DNA of 64,000 nucleotides from Prevotella sp. P5-50 (GTDB taxonomy: Bacteria > Bacteroidota > Bacteroidia > Bacteroidales > Bacteroidaceae), in NCBI RefSeq assembly GCF_002251295.1, contig NZ_NPJA01000015.1, positions 62,001-126,000 on the forward strand, given 5' to 3'. The notes beneath the pieces are model-generated. The model saw only the letters and a list, made by a program, of their open reading frames with translations, was not told the DNA's origin and did no database searches. This document shows positions 56,427 to 64,000 of this stretch, piece by piece. Made by a program: the position numbers and the translations under genes. Position 1 is the stretch's first letter. Every line of letters starts with the position of its first letter.

Positions 56427-56462
56427 TCCCACCATTCCAATCCATAGATTGAAAAGGTGGGA
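56427..56462. repeat. Inverted repeat between superoxide reductase and BASS genes
   Basis: TCCCACC (56427-56433) and GGTGGGA (56456-56462) enclose CAATC-CATA-GATTG, making a two-part hairpin 39 bases past the minus-strand BASS stop. The T-run is on the wrong side for minus-strand termination, so its role is unclear. Confidence 0.5.
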
Positions 56463-56500
56463 CGATGTGATGTAGGTATGATAGGCTATGTGTTACTGCT

Positions 56501-57481
56501 TCAGTTGGTTTGCTCCTTGCGCTTGTCATACTTCAGGTAAAGCCCGGCAAGGATGGTTCCTGAAATGCTGTGCCACGCACAACTGATGGCGCATGGCAAT
56601 ACGGCGAGCGGTTGTGTAGCAAAGAAATTGCTTGCCAATACCGTGGCAAGACCGGCATTCTGCATACCCACCTCGATACTGATGGTGCGCTTCTTGGCAG
56701 TATTGAAACCGGCTGCGCGTCCGGCAAACCATCCTAACAGATAGCCCAATGAATTGTGGCAGAACACCACGGCACAGGTCCAGAAGAAGAGCATCACGCC
56801 GCCTTCCAACAGATCGTCATGGACTGTAGAGATGACACCGCCCACGATGATGGCGAGGCAAGTGACGCTAATGCCCGGCATGAGACTCTGTATGGTGGGA
56901 AAACATGCCTTTCGGCTGTAGATTTTGTTGAGTGCACAACCTATTGCCACAGGTATGATGGTCACAATCAGAATATTGATGAACATGCCGACGGCATCGA
57001 TGTGGATGATTTCGCCTGCTGTAATCTGCATCAGCAGTGGTGTCATTACCGGTGCAAGGAGTGTTGAGGCACATGTCATGCCTACCGAGAAAGCCACATC
57101 GCCATGGCAGAGATAACTCATGATGTTGCTTGACACACCACCCGGACAGCATCCTACCAAGAGAATGCCCAAGGCTAACGGGGCATCGAGGTGCCATACA
57201 TGTACCAGCAGCCATGCTACGGCAGGCATGATGAAAAATTGCGCACAGCTACCAATCAATACGTCAAGCGGCCGTTGTGCCAGGATGCGGAAATCATCGG
57301 TGGTGAGCGTAAGCCCCATGGTGAGCATGATGATGCCGAGAATGACGGTTTGGGTTGTGCCACGCACCCAGTCGAAGAGATGCGGGAAAAAGAAGGTGAC
57401 GAGTGCCACGCCTATGACAAATACTGAAGCGTGGGCAGCCAACAGGCGGCTGACAGCCTGCATGTGTTTTATTGTGTTCAT
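56501..57481 (-). CDS. Bile acid:sodium symporter family (BASS) transporter
   Basis: 326 residues from the ATG at 57481 (MNTIKHMQAVSRLLAAH). Ten hydrophobic helices with the family crossover region LALGILLVGCCPGGVSSNIM and a second SIEVGMQNAGLATVLASNFF motif. Bacterial relatives carry bile acids, pantoate or other organic anions with sodium; the substrate here is unknown. Monocistronic, with a consensus promoter. Confidence 0.9.
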   Translation of the reverse strand: MNTIKHMQAVSRLLAAHASVFVIGVALVTFFFPHLFDWVRGTTQTVILGIIMLTMGLTLTTDDFRILAQRPLDVLIGSCAQFFIMPAVAWLLVHVWHLDAPLALGILLVGCCPGGVSSNIMSYLCHGDVAFSVGMTCASTLLAPVMTPLLMQITAGEIIHIDAVGMFINILIVTIIPVAIGCALNKIYSRKACFPTIQSLMPGISVTCLAIIVGGVISTVHDDLLEGGVMLFFWTCAVVFCHNSLGYLLGWFAGRAAGFNTAKKRTISIEVGMQNAGLATVLASNFFATQPLAVLPCAISCAWHSISGTILAGLYLKYDKRKEQTN

Positions 57482-57508
57482 GTCTTTCTTTGTTGTTGAA
57501 ACGGTTTG

Positions 57509-57540
57509 CAAAAGTACTCCATTTCTTGCAAACAAGCAAA
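57509..57540 (-). promoter_or_regulatory. Promoter of the BASS transporter
   Basis: On the minus strand TTTG (57540-57537) and TACTTTTG (57516-57509) are 20 bp apart, a good consensus promoter 28 bases from the ATG. Confidence 0.72.
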
Positions 57541-57787
57541 CAAAAAGCAGTTTTCTTGTCCAACAAGCGTTTCTCGAAGAGCGTCAGACCATGGATTGCG
57601 GTACGCATCGACAGCTGTGTACGACGTGTCGCACGGGCTGTTCGTGGAAACAGTCCTTGCGTAATACTGAAATGAATAAATCCCACCACAGCGGCACATC
57701 TTTTCCACCTCATCGCCCGATGCTCCTTATATATTAAGGTGTAAATGTTAAATGTTGTGTGCAGTGCAAAAAAAATGGCTGAAAATG

Positions 57788-57842
57788 TTGGATGGTATTC
57801 GAATAATACATACCTTTGCGGTGTACTATTACAGTAATACAC
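57788..57842 (+). promoter_or_regulatory. Promoter and GntR-type operator of the ABC operon
   Basis: TTG (57788-57790), 20 bp, then TACCTTTG (57811-57818) form a promoter. Right at the expected transcription start lies GTGTACTATTACAGTAATAC then AC (57821-57842), an imperfect palindrome with GTGTA/TACAC ends and internal TA steps, as seen for YtrA-type GntR repressors. The regulator encoded at 59550 is the natural candidate. Confidence 0.65.
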
Positions 57843-57857
57843 CAAACACGCAAGTAT

Positions 57858-58679
57858 ATGATACAAGTAGAAAACTTAAGTTTCAATTATGTTGGAACGA
57901 AACGTGAGGTCTTTTCCGACTTCAGTCTGCAACTGACAGACAACAAAATCTATGGGCTTCTTGGCAAGAACGGCACAGGCAAGAGTACGTTGCTCTATCT
58001 GCTTTGTGGCTTGTTGCGCCCCAAGAAGGGTGGTGTGTTCATTGACGGAGTATTAGCCAGCGACCGCCGGTCCGCTATGTTGGAAGATATTTTCATGGTA
58101 CCCGAAGAGTTTACGCTACCTCAAGTGACCCTCGACACCTACGTGAAGATGAACAAGGGATTCTATCCGCATTTCAGCGAAGAGGTACTTGAACGCTGTC
58201 TGGCAGACTTTGAATTGTCTCGCCAAACCAAACTCCACCAACTCTCGATGGGTCAGAAGAAGAAAGCCTTCATGAGTTTTGCACTTGCAACAGGCACTCG
58301 CTTGCTCCTGATGGACGAGCCTACCAACGGTCTCGACATCCCCTCGAAGAGTCAGTTTCGCAAGGTCATAGCCAACAATATGACCGATGACCGCATCCTG
58401 ATTATCTCCACCCATCAGGTGCACGACATAGAGTCGTTGCTCGACCACGTGCTGATCCTCAGTCAGAGCAATCTCTTGCTCAATGCTTCGGTAAGCGATA
58501 TCAGCGATGACTACAAGTTTGAGTACCGCACACCGGCAGAGATGGACGATAGCGTGCTCTATGCAGAACCCAGTTTGCAGGGTAATGCCGTGATAGTCCG
58601 CCGACAGCCCGCCGACCATGAAACACCGATGAATCTCGAATTGCTGTTTAATGCAGTAATCACTGGGAAACTGAGATAA
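57858..58679 (+). CDS. ABC transporter ATP-binding protein
   Basis: 273 residues from the ATG at 57858 (MIQVENLSFNYVGTKREVFS). Walker A GLLGKNGTGKSTLLYLL, signature HQLSMGQKKKAFMSFALATG, Walker B LLLMDEPTNGLDIPSK and the switch histidine in ISTHQVHD are all present. The pairing with a GntR/YtrA regulator and one permease suggests a drug or envelope-stress exporter. First gene of a three-gene operon. Confidence 0.92.
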   Translation: MIQVENLSFNYVGTKREVFSDFSLQLTDNKIYGLLGKNGTGKSTLLYLLCGLLRPKKGGVFIDGVLASDRRSAMLEDIFMVPEEFTLPQVTLDTYVKMNKGFYPHFSEEVLERCLADFELSRQTKLHQLSMGQKKKAFMSFALATGTRLLLMDEPTNGLDIPSKSQFRKVIANNMTDDRILIISTHQVHDIESLLDHVLILSQSNLLLNASVSDISDDYKFEYRTPAEMDDSVLYAEPSLQGNAVIVRRQPADHETPMNLELLFNAVITGKLR

Positions 58680-58695
58680 ACAAACCAAATTAACA

Positions 58696-59532
58696 ATGAA
58701 TACAATGAACAATAATTTTCAATTCAGCCGATTGCTGATGGTGATGCGTTGGGATATGTTTACCAACTTGAAGAGCTATCTGAACATGATGCTTGGCATG
58801 ACCTTCGCCCTGTTGCCCTTCTTTATCATGCAGCTGTATCAGTTGAGCAAGCAGTATCAGCTTTTTCCAGATACCATCGACCTTAGCTATTGGGGGATGT
58901 CACAATATGTTTTAATGATTTTCAGCATAGCCATGTATATGATGGCCACACAGATATTCATGGTGATGAAGACCACTGGACAGCGCGAACAGTTTCTGAT
59001 GCTGCCAGCCAGCAATCTTGAAAAGTATATCAGCAGATTCCTTTTCTCTACGCTTGGTGCTGCCGTCGCAATGATCACCGCCATCGTAGTATCTGACCTG
59101 GTGCAACTGATATTCAGTTTCGTACTCCTGCCCGGTCACCATCAGAGCGTATGCCTCTCTATCATGGCATTGCTATGGAAAATATGGACTACTTTTATAG
59201 AAAGCATCGATTCCGCCGGCGCCCTAATGCTGTCTCTGCTGATCATGACCTGTGGAGTGCTCGTCCATAGTTTCTTCATCCTTTGTGGAACCCTCTTCCG
59301 CAAGCACACCATTGTGGTGTCAGGCATCCTCTTCATCGTGATGATCTATCTGGTGATCTATGTGATTGAGAGTGTACCAGGCACTATAACGACCTGCCTG
59401 ATGCATGGTGACAACAGCTGGATCTTTTGTCTCCTCATAGCCGAACTGCTGCTCGCAGGTTTTCAGTATTGGCTATCCTATAAGGTGTTCACCCGTATGC
59501 AGGTCATCTGCAACAGATGGATCAATTTATAA
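58696..59532 (+). CDS. ABC-type permease subunit
   Basis: 278 residues with six or so hydrophobic helices (LNMMLGMTFALLPFFIMQLY; IFSIAMYMMATQIFMVMKTT). The segment TTGQREQFLMLPASNLEKYI is typical of ABC-2-like permeases of the YtrC/D kind. It lies 16 bases after the ATPase gene and just before the GntR gene. The substrate is unknown. Confidence 0.75.
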   Translation: MNTMNNNFQFSRLLMVMRWDMFTNLKSYLNMMLGMTFALLPFFIMQLYQLSKQYQLFPDTIDLSYWGMSQYVLMIFSIAMYMMATQIFMVMKTTGQREQFLMLPASNLEKYISRFLFSTLGAAVAMITAIVVSDLVQLIFSFVLLPGHHQSVCLSIMALLWKIWTTFIESIDSAGALMLSLLIMTCGVLVHSFFILCGTLFRKHTIVVSGILFIVMIYLVIYVIESVPGTITTCLMHGDNSWIFCLLIAELLLAGFQYWLSYKVFTRMQVICNRWINL

Positions 59533-59549
59533 ACAAAAAGAAAACTGCT

Positions 59550-59918
59550 ATGAATTTCAGTAATGATAAAGCCATCTATGTACAGATAGCCGACCGCCTC
59601 TGTGATGAGATTCTGGCACAAATGTATGAGGAAGACGGACGCATTCCCAGTGTCAGAGAATATGCTGTGCTATTGGAGGTCAATGCCAATACCACGGTAA
59701 AGGCCTACGACCTGTTGGCTGCCGAGGGTGTCATCTATAACAAGCGCGGACTGGGCTATTTTGTGGCAAAAGGTGCAAGAGACCAGATACAAACGGTGAG
59801 AAAGACCGAGTTTATGAAGCAGCACCTCCCCGAATTGGCACGACAGATGAAGTTGCTCGGCATCACTATCAATGAAGTGGATGAGGCATTGCGCCAAGCA
59901 CTCGACGCACAGCCTTGA
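59550..59918 (+). CDS. GntR-family regulator, YtrA subfamily
   Basis: 122 residues from the ATG at 59550 (MNFSNDKAIYVQIADRLCDE). The winged helix-turn-helix has DGRIPSVREYAVLLEVNANT and the wing IYNKRGLGYFVAKGA. The very short C-terminus (about 45 residues) without a ligand domain places it in the YtrA class, usually encoded with the ABC transporter it represses. The operator at 57821-57842 fits autoregulation. Confidence 0.9.
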   Translation: MNFSNDKAIYVQIADRLCDEILAQMYEEDGRIPSVREYAVLLEVNANTTVKAYDLLAAEGVIYNKRGLGYFVAKGARDQIQTVRKTEFMKQHLPELARQMKLLGITINEVDEALRQALDAQP

Positions 59919-60055
59919 TGTAGCACAGAAACGGCTGTCATAGGAAAAAATATCAGCCATGGTGCAACTTTTTTGCGCTATGATGCGTCAAACAGACAAT
60001 ATTAAGCGCAAATCCACTATCGGTTAGAAACAATGAAACAAAAACAAACAACAAG

Positions 60056-60766
60056 ATGATTCACCTCAGTGACCTCAACAAGACCTATCAGGGCGCACAA
60101 CCGCTCCACGTGCTCAAGGGCATCAACCTCGACATAGCCCGTGGCGAGTTTGTGTCCATCATGGGTGCATCAGGATCAGGCAAATCGACCCTGCTCAATA
60201 TCCTCGGCATCCTCGACAACTATGATTCGGGCGAATATCTGCTCAACAACGTATTGATACGCGACCTCAGCGAGACCCGTGCCGCAGAATACCGCAACAA
60301 GATGATAGGCTTCATCTTCCAGTCGTTCAACCTCATCTCGTTCAAGACTGCCGTGGAGAATGTCGAACTGCCACTCTTCTATCAGGGCGTGGGCAGACGC
60401 AAACGCCACCAGATGGCGATGGAATATCTCGACCGCCTCGGTTTGGCACCCTGGGCAGACCACTACCCCAACGAGATGTCGGGCGGACAGAAGCAACGTG
60501 TGGCTATTGCCCGTGCCCTCATTACCAAACCGCAGATCATCCTTGCCGACGAACCGACGGGTGCGCTCGACTCTAAAACGAGTGTCGAGGTGATGGATCT
60601 GCTCAAGGAGCTCCATCAGAAGGATGGCATGACCATCGTCGTGGTGACCCATGAGAGTGGTGTTGCCAACGAGACCGATAAGGTCATCCATATCAAAGAC
60701 GGACTGATAGGAAGTATAGAAAACAATTTCGACCACCACCTCGTGTCGAAAGACTATGTGAAATAA
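60056..60766 (+). CDS. MacB-type ABC transporter ATP-binding protein
   Basis: 236 residues. Walker A GASGSGKSTLLNILGI, Q-loop FQSFNLISFKTA, signature NEMSGGQKQRVAIARAL, Walker B ILADEPTGALDS and VVVTHESG match the LolD/MacB ATPase class. It is followed by two FtsX-type permeases and a HlyD adaptor, the gene set of a tripartite or mechanotransmission exporter. A 137-base gap after gntR holds no clear signal. Confidence 0.94.
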   Translation: MIHLSDLNKTYQGAQPLHVLKGINLDIARGEFVSIMGASGSGKSTLLNILGILDNYDSGEYLLNNVLIRDLSETRAAEYRNKMIGFIFQSFNLISFKTAVENVELPLFYQGVGRRKRHQMAMEYLDRLGLAPWADHYPNEMSGGQKQRVAIARALITKPQIILADEPTGALDSKTSVEVMDLLKELHQKDGMTIVVVTHESGVANETDKVIHIKDGLIGSIENNFDHHLVSKDYVK

Positions 60767-60772
60767 TACATT

Positions 60773-62035
60773 ATGCGAGAACTCATCAAAGAAATATGGA
60801 GCACGTCGAAGCGCAACAAACTGCGCACCTCGCTCACCGGTTTTGCCGTGGCATGGGGCATCTTCATGCTCATCTTCCTGTTGGGCGCAGGCAACGGACT
60901 CATCAATGCACAGTTGCAACAGTCTGACAGACGACTCTCCACCTCGATGCAGGTGTATGGAGGCTATACCTCTAAAGCCTATCGCGGACTGAAAGAAGGT
61001 CGTAACATACAGTTGCGCACCCAAGACCTCGACATTACCAATCGTGCTTTCTCCGACAATACCCAGGAGGTGGGTGCCCTGTTGTCGAAGTATGGGGTCA
61101 ATATCACCTATGGCGACAACTACCTCTCTGCCCAAGACCTGTCGGGTGTGTATCCCAGCGACCAACGTATCAATAAGGTGGAACTGCTGGCAGGCCGCTT
61201 CATCAACGATATTGATATGAAGGAGCGCCGCAAGGTCATCGTGCTCTGCGAAGCACAAGCCAAAGAGTTGACCAAAGACCCTCGTGCCTTGATAGGCAGG
61301 CAGGTCAACGTCGGCAACATCTCGTTTCAAGTGGTGGGCATCACCAAGGACGACAAGCAGAGCAGAAACCAGAGCGCCTGCATACCCTACCACACCCTCA
61401 ATGCCATCTATATGGGCAATGCCGGCTGGGTAGGCGTCATCCAGTTTGAAATCAAGAACCTGGTCACCGAAGATCAGAACGACGCTTTTGAGAAGCGCTA
61501 CCGCGCCACCATTAACACCCAGCACGATGCCGACCCTGCCGACGAGTCAGCCATCTACATCTGGAATCGCTATATGGATAATATCCAGATGGCAAAAGGC
61601 ATCCGTATGATACGCGTCGCCCTGTGGGTGATAGGCATCTTCACGCTGTTGAGCGGCATAGTGGGTGTGTCCAATATCATGCTCATCACCGTCAAGGAGC
61701 GCACACGTGAGTTTGGCATCCGCAAAGCCATTGGCGCCAAACCCTGGTCCATCCTCAAACTCATCATCACTGAGAGCGTCGTCATCACCTCCTTCTTCGG
61801 CTATATAGGTATGGTGCTTGGCGTAGCCGCCAACGAGTATATGGATGCTACCATCGGCCACGAGGTGATAGACACCGGACTCTTTCAAGCCACCATGTTT
61901 GTAGATCCCACCGTAGGTCTCGACGTCTGCTTCCAAGCCACCATGCTCATCGTACTGGCAGGAACCGTTGCCGGACTCATCCCTGCCGTCAAGGCAGCCC
62001 GCGTGCGACCGATAGAAGCCTTGCGGGCAGACTGA
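60773..62035 (+). CDS. MacB-type ABC permease 1
   Basis: 420 residues with the MacB topology: an N-terminal helix (FAVAWGIFMLIFLLGAGNGL), a large periplasmic domain (about 45-270) and three C-terminal helices with the FtsX motif (VSNIMLITVKERTREFGIRK). It starts six bases after the ATPase stop. It and the next gene are paralogues, suggesting a heterodimer. Confidence 0.92.
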   Translation: MRELIKEIWSTSKRNKLRTSLTGFAVAWGIFMLIFLLGAGNGLINAQLQQSDRRLSTSMQVYGGYTSKAYRGLKEGRNIQLRTQDLDITNRAFSDNTQEVGALLSKYGVNITYGDNYLSAQDLSGVYPSDQRINKVELLAGRFINDIDMKERRKVIVLCEAQAKELTKDPRALIGRQVNVGNISFQVVGITKDDKQSRNQSACIPYHTLNAIYMGNAGWVGVIQFEIKNLVTEDQNDAFEKRYRATINTQHDADPADESAIYIWNRYMDNIQMAKGIRMIRVALWVIGIFTLLSGIVGVSNIMLITVKERTREFGIRKAIGAKPWSILKLIITESVVITSFFGYIGMVLGVAANEYMDATIGHEVIDTGLFQATMFVDPTVGLDVCFQATMLIVLAGTVAGLIPAVKAARVRPIEALRAD

Positions 62036-62071
62036 CCTGATGTATCATTCAGATAAAACATATTCATTCCT

Positions 62072-63316
62072 ATGAAATTTGATATAGATTCCTATCGCGA
62101 GATACTCGACACCATCACCCGCAACAAGAGCCGCAGCTTCCTCACAGGCTTCGGTGTGTTCTGGGGTGTGTTCATGCTCATCGTCCTTATAGGCGGCGGA
62201 CAGGGACTGAAGGAGATGTTGCAGTCTAACTTCGCAGGCTTTGCCACCAATACCGCCATGATATGGACGCAGAACACCACCAAGCCCTACAAGGGATTCC
62301 GCAAGGGCCGCTATGTGTCGATGGTGGAGAATGACATGACGCGCTTGCGCCAGCAGGTGCCCGAACTCGACATCATCACGCCCTATATGTTTGGCGGCAA
62401 CAAGAAAACCGTGGTGGGGGAGTACTCCTTCGATGCCACCGTCGCCGGTGTGGACCACGACTATGCCAGGGTGGCACCGCCCGTGATGTACTACGGGCGC
62501 TACATCAACGAGATGGACGTCAGACAGGCACGCAAGGTGTGTGTCATCGGCAAGGAGGTGTATAAGAAACTCTTCCCCGGTGGTGGCGACCCCTGTGGCA
62601 GGCGCATCCGTGTCGATGCCGCCTACTATACCGTGGTGGGTGTTGACTACAAGGTCAACGGCATCAATATCAGCGGACGCCCCGACCAACTCGTCACCAT
62701 CCCCTACACCCTCTTCCGTAAGACCTACAACACCGGTGACCAGATCCACAGTCTGGCGGTGACGGGCAAACCTGGAGTGGTGATGAGCACGCTGACCGAC
62801 CGCATCCGCACCGTCATAGCACGTGCCCACATGATCGACCCGACCGATGAGAAAGCCATCACCACCTTCAATACCGAGGTGCTCTTCGCCATGCTCGACA
62901 ATCTCTTCAACGGTGTCAACTTCCTGATATGGCTCGTGGGCATAGGCACGCTGCTGGCAGGTGCTATCGGTGTGTCCAACATCATGATGGTGACGGTAAG
63001 GGAGCGCACCACAGAGATTGGCATCCGCCGTGCCATCGGCGCCACACCGAAGATGATTCTCTCGCAGATCATGTCGGAGAGCATCGTCTTGACTGCCGTG
63101 GCGGGCATGAGTGGCATCCTCTTCGGCGTGGGTGTGCTTCAACTCATCGAACTGGCAAGCACCGAAGACGGTATCCTTGCCGCCCATTTCCAAGTGGGCT
63201 TCTGGACGGCTATCATCGCCACCCTGCTGCTCAGTCTGCTGGGCGGACTGGCAGGACTCGCTCCCGCATGGCGTGCCATGAGCATCAAACCCGTTGATGC
63301 CATGCGCGACGAATAA
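62072..63316 (+). CDS. MacB-type ABC permease 2
   Basis: 414 residues, same topology as the previous permease: N-terminal helix (GFGVFWGVFMLIVLIGGGQG), periplasmic domain, and C-terminal helices with VSNIMMVTVRERTTEIGIRR. The shared blocks show paralogy. It starts 36 bases after permease 1 and ends 41 bases before the adaptor gene. Confidence 0.92.
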   Translation: MKFDIDSYREILDTITRNKSRSFLTGFGVFWGVFMLIVLIGGGQGLKEMLQSNFAGFATNTAMIWTQNTTKPYKGFRKGRYVSMVENDMTRLRQQVPELDIITPYMFGGNKKTVVGEYSFDATVAGVDHDYARVAPPVMYYGRYINEMDVRQARKVCVIGKEVYKKLFPGGGDPCGRRIRVDAAYYTVVGVDYKVNGINISGRPDQLVTIPYTLFRKTYNTGDQIHSLAVTGKPGVVMSTLTDRIRTVIARAHMIDPTDEKAITTFNTEVLFAMLDNLFNGVNFLIWLVGIGTLLAGAIGVSNIMMVTVRERTTEIGIRRAIGATPKMILSQIMSESIVLTAVAGMSGILFGVGVLQLIELASTEDGILAAHFQVGFWTAIIATLLLSLLGGLAGLAPAWRAMSIKPVDAMRDE

Positions 63317-63357
63317 GCACAGCTAACCATACAAGAAAACAAAAACATATAAATGAT

Positions 63358-64000
63358 ATGAAGAAATACTCAAAACTCATCATCGCAGCTATTGTTGCCT
63401 TGGTATTCATCGGAACCTTCGTGTTCCTCTATCAGAAATCGCTGCCCAAGGAGGTGCAGTATAGTGAATATACTCCGAAGGTGGAGGATATCCTCAAAAC
63501 GACCGTCATCACGGGCAAGATAGAACCGCGCAACGAGGTGAACATCAAACCGCAGATCAGCGGCATCATCACCGAGATATGCAAGGAGGCTGGCGACTAT
63601 GTGCAGGCTGGCGAAGTCATTGCCAAGGTGAAGGTCATCCCCGACATGGGACAGCTCAGTTCGGCGGAGAGCCGGGTGCGCCTGGCTACCCTCAATATGC
63701 GACAGGCTGAGGTCGATTACAATCGCGAGAAGAATCTCTACGACCAGAAACTTGTCTCGGCTGACGAATACGACAAGGTGCGACAGCAGATGAAGCAGGC
63801 CGCCGAAGAGGCGAAGGCTGCACAGGATGCCCTTGAGGTGGTGCGCGACGGTGTGTCGAAGTCTAATGCCAACGCTTCATCCACCCTCATCCGATCTACC
63901 ATCAGCGGTGTCATCCTCGACATCCCCGTCAAGGTGGGCAACTCCGTCATCCTCAGCAACACCTTCAACGACGGTACCACCATTGCATCGGTGGCAAACA
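63358..64000 (+). CDS. HlyD/MacA-type efflux adaptor, N-terminal part
   Basis: 214 codons are visible before the window ends. It has an N-terminal membrane anchor (LIIAAIVALVFIGTFVFLYQ), a lipoyl-like half (NIKPQISGIITEICKEAGDY), a coiled-coil hairpin (about 95-165) and the start of the second lipoyl half (LIRSTISGVILDIPVKVGNS). It links the inner-membrane MacB-type pair to an outer-membrane TolC-like channel. The start at 63358 (MKKYSKL) is preferred over an ATG five bases earlier in another frame. Confidence 0.9.
   Translation, partial: MKKYSKLIIAAIVALVFIGTFVFLYQKSLPKEVQYSEYTPKVEDILKTTVITGKIEPRNEVNIKPQISGIITEICKEAGDYVQAGEVIAKVKVIPDMGQLSSAESRVRLATLNMRQAEVDYNREKNLYDQKLVSADEYDKVRQQMKQAAEEAKAAQDALEVVRDGVSKSNANASSTLIRSTISGVILDIPVKVGNSVILSNTFNDGTTIASVAN

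Noticed and set aside
56427..56462. Intrinsic terminator for the BASS transporter
   Set aside because: The hairpin is real but on the minus strand it is followed by A-rich, not T-rich, sequence, so it is listed only as an inverted repeat.
60176..61525. 449-codon minus-strand frame opposite the MacB-type genes
   Set aside because: Antisense shadow caused by GC-rich third positions; the sense genes have full ABC motifs.

Overview
The window looks like chromosomal DNA of a Prevotella-type Bacteroidota. Four things point there: promoters of the Bacteroidota type (TTTG, about 19-20 bp, then TAnnTTTG), weak or absent Shine-Dalgarno sites, many lipoproteins and glycan-degrading enzymes with Bacteroidota architecture, and a ribosomal-protein gene order typical of the phylum. 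I saw no tRNA or rRNA genes, insertion sequences or CRISPR arrays.

Layout. 1-7056: end of the spc operon and the alpha operon (rplR to rplQ), closed by a strong terminator. 7057-10500: a gene-poor stretch, an AEC transporter and NADP-type glutamate dehydrogenase. 10734-16706: minus-strand GH95 and GH9 glycosidases and a glycine-zipper lipoprotein. 17315-26366: a minus-strand starch/maltodextrin locus in visible decay. GH13, GH97, GH77 and a LacI regulator remain. The pullulanase has lost its catalytic core, the MFS sugar transporter is a stub with a stop codon, and the GH13 gene seems to have lost its ATG. 26367-27308: an unusual gene-free region with two inverted-repeat cassettes, an alternating purine-pyrimidine palindrome and a four-unit tandem promoter array feeding a PEP/pyruvate-binding receiver protein. 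30351-38131: an esterase/HAD fusion, GH43, aquaporin, class II aldolase, a small beta-barrel protein, then a second four-unit promoter array of the same family feeding L-serine dehydratase. 38151-41641: a membrane-anchored TPR/HTH protein, a lipoprotein with a bacteriocin-like segment, and a paralogue of the beta-barrel protein. 41729-57481: housekeeping genes (nnrD, hpt, adk, obgE, pgeF, capA-like, NlpC/P60, M23, recG, ispD, DJ-1, pdxJ, nadK, superoxide reductase, bile-acid symporter family). 57811-64000: a GntR-controlled ABC transporter, then a MacB-type efflux system whose HlyD adaptor runs off the end.

The strongest candidate for something undescribed is the tandem promoter repeat family: four complete promoters per array, 77 or 87 bp apart, with hairpins at most unit junctions that keep their pairing while changing sequence. 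The same family sits in front of two genes acting around pyruvate/PEP. A second repeat family, with a strict 22-bp period and an AAATTGATTTGC core, occupies two other intergenic sites. All functional statements about these repeats are inference from sequence.
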